Positions 23,311-27,303 of a DNA stretch of 27,303 nucleotides are shown here, piece after piece. Where the stretch lies: assembly GCA_050701635.1 (NCBI GenBank), contig JBOGDF010000022.1, positions 1 through 27,303 of the forward strand. Reading direction: 5' to 3'. This stretch comes from WHSM01 sp050701635. Lineage in GTDB: Bacteria > Actinomycetota > Actinomycetes > Mycobacteriales > Micromonosporaceae. The notes beneath the pieces are model-generated. The model had not been told where the DNA came from, ran no database searches, and saw only the letters and a program-made list of their open reading frames with translations. Within the stretch, counting starts at the first letter, position 1. Every line of letters starts with the position of its first letter. The translations under genes were made by a program, and so were the position numbers.

Positions 23311-24582
23311 TCACCCCCACGCGGTGCTCAGCAGTTCGTCCCGGAACCGGACCAGCTCGCGGTCGAACAGGGAATTGAGGACGATCGCGCCGCGTACCGG
23401 GAGCAGGGTCAGGTTGGTGGCCGCGATGCCGTGGCTGAACCGCGACAGGTACGGCGCGAACAGCCGGTGCCCGTTGGTGCCCTTCCACCGGACCGAGAAG
23501 TCGGCGTCCAGCACCACCTCTCCGTTGTCGTCGAGCTCCAGCCGCTCGCGCAGCTCGTCGTCGAACGGGAACGGCCGGGTACGCCGCCCGGTCGCCAGCA
23601 CGACGTGCCGCGCGTGGTGCCGTTCGGCACCCCGGGAGGCGTTCACCCGCAGTTCGTACCCGCCGTCGGAGGCTTCGCCCGAGGTCACCGTACGGTCCGG
23701 CAGGATGGTCAGCGGGAACGAGCCGTCGGCCAGCATCCGGTCGTAGTTCAGTTGATAGATGCTCTGCAGTACGCCGGGGGTGATGGCGTCCTCGGTACGG
23801 GTCGCCTCGCCCACCAGCCGGCGCCGGGTCTCCGCGGAAACCTGCTGCAGGTACTCCAGGTACGCCGGGCGGTAGTGCTCGTTGGCCGGCGGCGAATCGT
23901 CGATCGGCTGGAACCACTGCCGCCTGCCGAACCATGCGATGTTCCGGAACCCGCCGCCGAGCAGGGCGAGCACACACTCCGCGCCGGTCTGGCCACCGCC
24001 GACCACCGCCACCGGGGCGTCCAGGTCGGCGCTCATCGGCTGCAGCCGCTCGGCCAGGCGCTCCGGTACGAATACCGAGTCTCCGAGTACGTCCTGGAAA
24101 CCCTCGGGGACGTACGGCTCGGATCCCAGGCCCACCACCAGGTGCTGCGACCGGCCCACCAGCCGGTCCGCGCTGTAGACCTCGAAGCCTCGGTCGAAGC
24201 TCACCCGGTCCACCCGCACCCCGTACCGCACGTTCCCGAGCTGCTCACTGGCCCAGGCGAGGTACCGGTCGTACTCGACCCGGGGAATTACTCCGAACTG
24301 GGCGTTGAGCAGCCCGAACAGCCGCCCGCTGGTGACCATGTAGTTCAGGAAGGTGAGCCGGTGCTGCGGGTCCACGACGGAGACGAGGTCCTTCAGCCAC
24401 GACGTCTGCATCCGTACCCCGGGCAACATCAGCTGGGGATGCCAGGACGGACCGGACGCCGCATCGAACAACACCATCTGGTCTGGCGCAGCACTCTCGA
24501 ACAGCGCGGCCAGGCTCAGGTTGCCTGGTCCTGCGCCGAGCCCAATCGTGTGTGCGTCGACCGCTGTGGTCGCCTGGGTCAC
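23311..24582 (-). CDS. Flavin N-monooxygenase, lysine N6-/ornithine N5-hydroxylase family
   Basis: A 423-residue FAD/NADPH enzyme that hydroxylates the side-chain amine of lysine, ornithine or a diamine. FAD site: GLGAGPGNLSLAALFE near residue 14. Substrate-side motif: SWHPQLMLPGVRMQTSWLKDLVSVVDP, typical of IucD/PvdA. NADPH site: VVGGGQTGAECVLALL. C-terminal: GIAATNLTLLPVRGAIVLNSLFDR. The GTG start at 24582 is supported by GGGGAGG a few bases upstream and overlaps the flavo-oxidase stop (GTGA). No NRPS or siderophore synthetase is nearby. Next to a MetRS-like protein and a glycine-oxidase-like enzyme, it matches the first enzyme of hydrazine-forming clusters (Spb38, PyrM), which makes N6-hydroxylysine. 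Confidence 0.88.
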   Translation of the reverse strand: MTQATTAVDAHTIGLGAGPGNLSLAALFESAAPDQMVLFDAASGPSWHPQLMLPGVRMQTSWLKDLVSVVDPQHRLTFLNYMVTSGRLFGLLNAQFGVIPRVEYDRYLAWASEQLGNVRYGVRVDRVSFDRGFEVYSADRLVGRSQHLVVGLGSEPYVPEGFQDVLGDSVFVPERLAERLQPMSADLDAPVAVVGGGQTGAECVLALLGGGFRNIAWFGRRQWFQPIDDSPPANEHYRPAYLEYLQQVSAETRRRLVGEATRTEDAITPGVLQSIYQLNYDRMLADGSFPLTILPDRTVTSGEASDGGYELRVNASRGAERHHARHVVLATGRRTRPFPFDDELRERLELDDNGEVVLDADFSVRWKGTNGHRLFAPYLSRFSHGIAATNLTLLPVRGAIVLNSLFDRELVRFRDELLSTAWG

Positions 24583-25694
24583 GTCAGCCTCCCCATAAGA
24601 GATGGATGTACGGCAGGGGTGTCCCGCCCGGACAAGGTCGCCAGCAGGTCGCGCGCGGCGACGGCGCTCGCGGCCAGCGCGGTCTTCGCCGCGCCGCCGC
24701 TGCCGCCCGTGAAGGTGTAGAGCAGCGTTCCGTCGTCCAGCACCGGGCGCAGCGTCAACCCGGACGGTTCGGTGTAGCAGTCGGCCGAGGTGACAACCCG
24801 GTGTGGCGACTCCAGCCGCAGCGCGGGGAACCGGCTCCGCGCCAGCTCCACCGCGCGGTGGTGCAACCCCTCGTCATCCGCGGTGGGCCGGTCCGGGTCG
24901 ACGTCCCAGTCGGAGCTCGGCAGCCCGAGCGCGAGTTGTCCGTCCGGGCCGGGCCGGCCGTAGAGCCCGGTCGTCTCGTCCACGAAGCAGTACCGCGGAG
25001 CCCCGGTGGCCGGGTACCAGGCGTAGGTGATGACCTTCGTCCGGTACGGCGGCACCGGCAGGTCGCTGGCGGCCAGCAGATGGGGAGTCCAGCGACCGGT
25101 GGCGAGCACCACCGCGTCGTACCGGCGGGCCCGACCGTGCCACCGGCACACCACCTGGTCGCCGGCGGTCGCGACCTGATCGACCGGGCCGGGAATCCGC
25201 GGCACCTGCAGCCGCGCCAGTTCGGCGAGTACGGATCGGCGCAGCCGACCCGGCACGATGGCCCCGGCGCGCGGTTCCACTACGCCGACGCTGCGGTCCG
25301 GCAGCCCGGCGATGCCGTACCGGTGGGCCAGTTCGTCCGGGCCGGCGGTACGGGCGGCCCCGGACAGCCGGGTCATCAGCCGCCGCAGCCGGATGTCGGC
25401 ATGATCCGGGGACTCGGCGTTGACGTACACAGATTCCAGCTCTTGCAGCCCGGCCCACGCGGCGAGCCGCCGGTTGGCGCGCAGTTCGGCGAGGCTGTCG
25501 GTGGCCAGCCGGCAGCTCGCGGCGTCCGACTCGAAGCCGCGCACCATGCCGAGTGAGACGTCGGTGGCGTCGCCAGCCTCCCGGCCGCAGACCAGGTCGA
25601 GCTCCAGGTGCTCACCCAGAGGTGCCACCGCCAGCCGCAGCCGCCAGGCCAGCAGGCTGCCGGCCAGGCCGCCCCCGATCACGCAGACTCTCAT
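24579..25694 (-). CDS. FAD-dependent amino acid oxidase (DAO/glycine oxidase fold), probable hydrazino-acid releasing oxidase
   Basis: A 371-residue flavoenzyme. The N-terminal FAD motif MRVCVIGGGLAGSLLAWRL, the DAAxG-like middle (VVEPRAGAIVPGRLRRSVL), VVLATGRWTPHL and the C-terminal TFTGGSGGAAKTAL place it in the D-amino acid oxidase family. ATG 25694 gives the complete FAD fold; the longer upstream frame overlaps the MetRS-like gene and is a shadow. Spacing to the MetRS-like stop is 4 bases. In known hydrazine clusters a flavoenzyme of this type (Spb39, PyrL) oxidises the lysine-hydrazine adduct and frees hydrazinoacetate or hydrazinoglutamate. The same role is inferred here from gene order and family. 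Confidence 0.82.
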   Translation of the reverse strand: MRVCVIGGGLAGSLLAWRLRLAVAPLGEHLELDLVCGREAGDATDVSLGMVRGFESDAASCRLATDSLAELRANRRLAAWAGLQELESVYVNAESPDHADIRLRRLMTRLSGAARTAGPDELAHRYGIAGLPDRSVGVVEPRAGAIVPGRLRRSVLAELARLQVPRIPGPVDQVATAGDQVVCRWHGRARRYDAVVLATGRWTPHLLAASDLPVPPYRTKVITYAWYPATGAPRYCFVDETTGLYGRPGPDGQLALGLPSSDWDVDPDRPTADDEGLHHRAVELARSRFPALRLESPHRVVTSADCYTEPSGLTLRPVLDDGTLLYTFTGGSGGAAKTALAASAVAARDLLATLSGRDTPAVHPSLMGRLT

Positions 25695-25698
25695 CCGG

Positions 25699-27070
25699 TC
25701 ACCCCGCGTGGTCCGCGCCGGTGAACGCGGCGAGCAGCCGATCGGCACGAGCCGGATCGGCGGCGCGTCCCGCCAGGAGGCACCGCACCGCCAGCGGGGC
25801 GTCGAAACCGGCGAGGTCGACCGCGTGCTCGGCGCGGGCCAACTCCGCGGCGGCCAGCGGGTACGGCAGCACGGACACCTGTCCCGCCAGCACCGCGGTG
25901 GCCCACCGGGTGAATTCCCGGTACGCCGGCAGGTTGAAGTCACTCTGGTGTCGGTCCGGGCGATCCCAGCTCAGGTACAGCCGCACCAGCCCGGGGTCCT
26001 CCTGGTCCAGGAAGTCGCGCGCCCACACCGCGTGGTCCCGACTGGTGGAGAACTTCGCACCGGTGAGCCGGTAGAACTCGTTGACCACGAGACCGACCTT
26101 CTCGGCGGGCACCCCGAGCGCGTCGAGCAGGGCCGGGAACATGATCGCGTAGTAGAAGACGTTGTCGATGCCTTCGAAGAACCACAGCCGGTCCACGCCC
26201 TGCCAGGCCTTGGCGCAGGCTGCCATGGTCACCGGGTGCGTACGTACGGCGGTGTCGTCGACTGCCCGGGCCACACCGTACGCGTAGCCGAAGGCCATCT
26301 CCGCCCAGACGTCCAGCCGGTGTCCGGCGACCGGCCCCGCGGTCAGCTCGATCCCCCAGTCGGTCGGATAACTGAGCACCACGTCCGGCAGCCCCACGGC
26401 GAGGTAGTGCCGGATCAGCCGCCACACCCGGGGCGGCAGATCGGTACGGCTCCAGATCTCCAGCAGCCGCCCCCGGTACGCCTCCAGCCGCAGCACCGGC
26501 ACCGGCTCCGGCAGCGGCCGGGGTACGCCGCCGCACCCGGTGCACGCGGCGTCGACCAGGTTCAGTGCGCTGGTGAAGGTGCCGCAGCCCTCGCAGGTGC
26601 CGCCGTTGGAGCCGGACCCGCATATGGCGCACGTACCCGCCACGTAGGCGTGGTGCATGGTGCGGTCGCACCCGTCGCACCGGGCCATCCGGGCGGGCTC
26701 CAGTGGCAGGTCCCCGGCATCGAGCAGGCCGGTGAACAGGTCGGTGACCGCCTGCCGGTATGGGGCGTCGGCGGCCGGTTCGATGATCACGTCGTAGTCG
26801 ATCCGAGCGGCGTCGAAGGCGGATCTGGTCGATGTAGCCGGCCGCCACCGCTTCGACCGGCCGGTCCGCCGCCCGCGCCCTGGCGAGCACGTAGTTCTGG
26901 TAGTAGTCGAAGCCCGTCATCGTCACCACCCGCTGGCCGCGGGCTCTGGCCACCCGCGCCGCCACGTCCGCGGCCAGGTACGGGCCGGAGAGGTGACCCA
27001 GATGCAGCGGGCCGTTCGGCGTGGGTGGCGGCGTGACGATGACGGTCGCGCCGGTGCTGTCACCGGTCAT
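25699..27070 (-). pseudogene. MetRS-like hydrazine synthetase module, frameshifted
   Basis: A class I aminoacyl-tRNA-synthetase-like protein read in two frames. The first frame, ATG 27070 to about 26822, has VTPPPTPNGPLHLGHLSGPYLAADVAARV with the HIGH motif as HLGH. The second, about 26820 to 25699, has four CxxC pairs (CDGC, CAIC, CEGC, CTGC; the MetRS zinc knuckles), LSYPTDWGIEL, FFEGIDNVFYY and KFSTSRDHAVWARDF (KMSKS as KFSTS, 26041-26055). The two join at 26821 by one extra base or two missing ones. It ends after about 457 codons, with no tRNA anticodon-binding extension recognised. A GTG at 26790 could start a fragment of 363 residues without HLGH. In characterised clusters this module with a cupin joins N-hydroxylysine to an amino acid through an N-N bond. 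Sequencing error is possible. Confidence 0.8.
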
Positions 27071-27185
27071 CGAGGTCTCCCTGCCGATCTTCCCGCTGGT
27101 CCTGCGGGAGCCAGTAGACGCTGAGCACCACCAGGTCGGACTCGGCCGACGGATTGTGGATGACGTGCGGCTCCTCGCCCGGCGA
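27060..27185 (-). pseudogene. Cupin domain, C-terminal remnant
   Basis: About 42 codons in a third frame encode SPGEEPHVIHNPSAESDLVVLSVYWLPQDQR followed by a short tail and TGA at 27060-27062. PGE.PH..HNPS and the beta-strand pattern are those of the last strands of a small cupin. The frame meets a stop at 27192-27194 with no start codon between, so the 5' part is gone. The stop overlaps the MetRS-like start by 11 bases, so cupin and MetRS-like modules are adjacent, separately encoded genes here. In known hydrazine synthetases both modules occur in one protein, and the zinc cupin forms the N-N bond. Confidence 0.6.
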
Positions 27186-27303
27186 GCACGATCAGCATCA
27201 TGAACGGCGTCCACTGCCAGGTGATCACCAGCACGATCGAGATCATCGGGTGCTCGCTGACCCAGTCCGTGTTGCCGGCCCCGAACGGCGAGAGCGCCCA
27301 GTT
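27178..27303 (-). pseudogene. Sugar ABC transporter permease (MalF/UgpA type) fragment
   Basis: From the window edge the minus strand reads 42 codons: NWALSPFGAGNTDWVSEHPM, then ISIVLVITWQWTPFMMLIVLAG. WQWTPFMMLI.LAG is a characteristic stretch of carbohydrate ABC permeases of the MalF family. The family continuation (LQ..P...EAA.IDGA) does not follow; instead the DNA passes into the cupin remnant in another frame. The two share the bases TCGCCGGGC at the junction (about 27177-27185). The gene's 5' part is outside the window. Either a deletion joined two loci or the assembly did. Confidence 0.65.

Noticed and set aside
23311..24582. Hydroxamate siderophore biosynthesis
   Set aside because: The N-monooxygenase family allows it, but no acyl transfer plus NIS/NRPS partner is seen, while the MetRS-like and flavo-oxidase neighbours fit hydrazine clusters. 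The truncated acyltransferase keeps a small doubt.
25699..27070. Housekeeping methionyl-tRNA synthetase
   Set aside because: It is short, has no recognised anticodon-binding region, has KFSTS for KMSKS, a degenerate opening and lies in a metabolic operon with a frameshift that would be lethal in an essential gene.
1..27303. CRISPR arrays, tRNAs, insertion sequences, phage attachment sites
   Set aside because: Looked for by eye on both strands; no spaced direct repeats, cloverleaf sequences, transposase motifs or terminal repeats were found.

Overview
The window is high-GC (about 70 %) actinobacterial DNA. The ORFs are tightly packed, GTG/TTG starts and ATGA/GTGA overlaps are common, and the maleylpyruvate isomerase is of the mycothiol-dependent type. 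The very frequent GTAC/CGTAC words suggest Micromonosporaceae, but that is an impression and not a proof. No rRNA, tRNA, IS element or CRISPR array was seen, and no gene-free stretch exceeds 300 bases.

Region 1 (1-6263, plus strand) is an aerobic benzoyl-CoA epoxidation ('box') operon: the 3' part of boxC, boxB, a benzoate-CoA ligase, a TrxB-like ferredoxin-NADP reductase, a 7Fe ferredoxin and an amidohydrolase of unknown role. No fused BoxA reductase is present; the separate reductase and ferredoxin probably replace it. BoxD is not in the window.

Region 2 (6273-12702) starts with an AcoR-type regulator on the minus strand. Divergent from it is a five-gene branched-chain-amino-acid-type ABC importer (livJHMGF layout), preceded by a good promoter and a tandem-repeat operator candidate. 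By context it probably imports an aromatic acid. A nested hairpin separates it from the next region.

Region 3 (12760-19545) holds a PaaX-family regulator divergent from a five-gene operon: gentisate 1,2-dioxygenase, fumarylacetoacetase-family hydrolase, salicylyl-CoA 5-hydroxylase-like flavoprotein, salicylate-AMP ligase-like enzyme and maleylpyruvate isomerase. Together they would take salicylate through CoA-bound intermediates to gentisate, then to pyruvate and fumarate. A perfect 15-bp hairpin closes the operon.

Region 4 (19601-27303, minus strand) is the most unusual part: a translationally coupled operon that looks like N-N bond (hydrazino acid) biosynthesis. It has a lysine/ornithine-type N-monooxygenase, a glycine-oxidase-like flavoenzyme, a MetRS-like protein and the tail of a cupin, the same enzyme set as in the s56-p1 and pyrazofurin hydrazine pathways. 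A small unknown protein, an APC permease and an acyltransferase fused in frame to an MFS exporter follow. The locus shows damage: a frameshift in the MetRS-like gene, a cupin cut off and joined to a sugar-ABC permease fragment, and an acyltransferase/MFS chimera. These could be real decay and rearrangement or assembly errors; raw reads are needed to decide.
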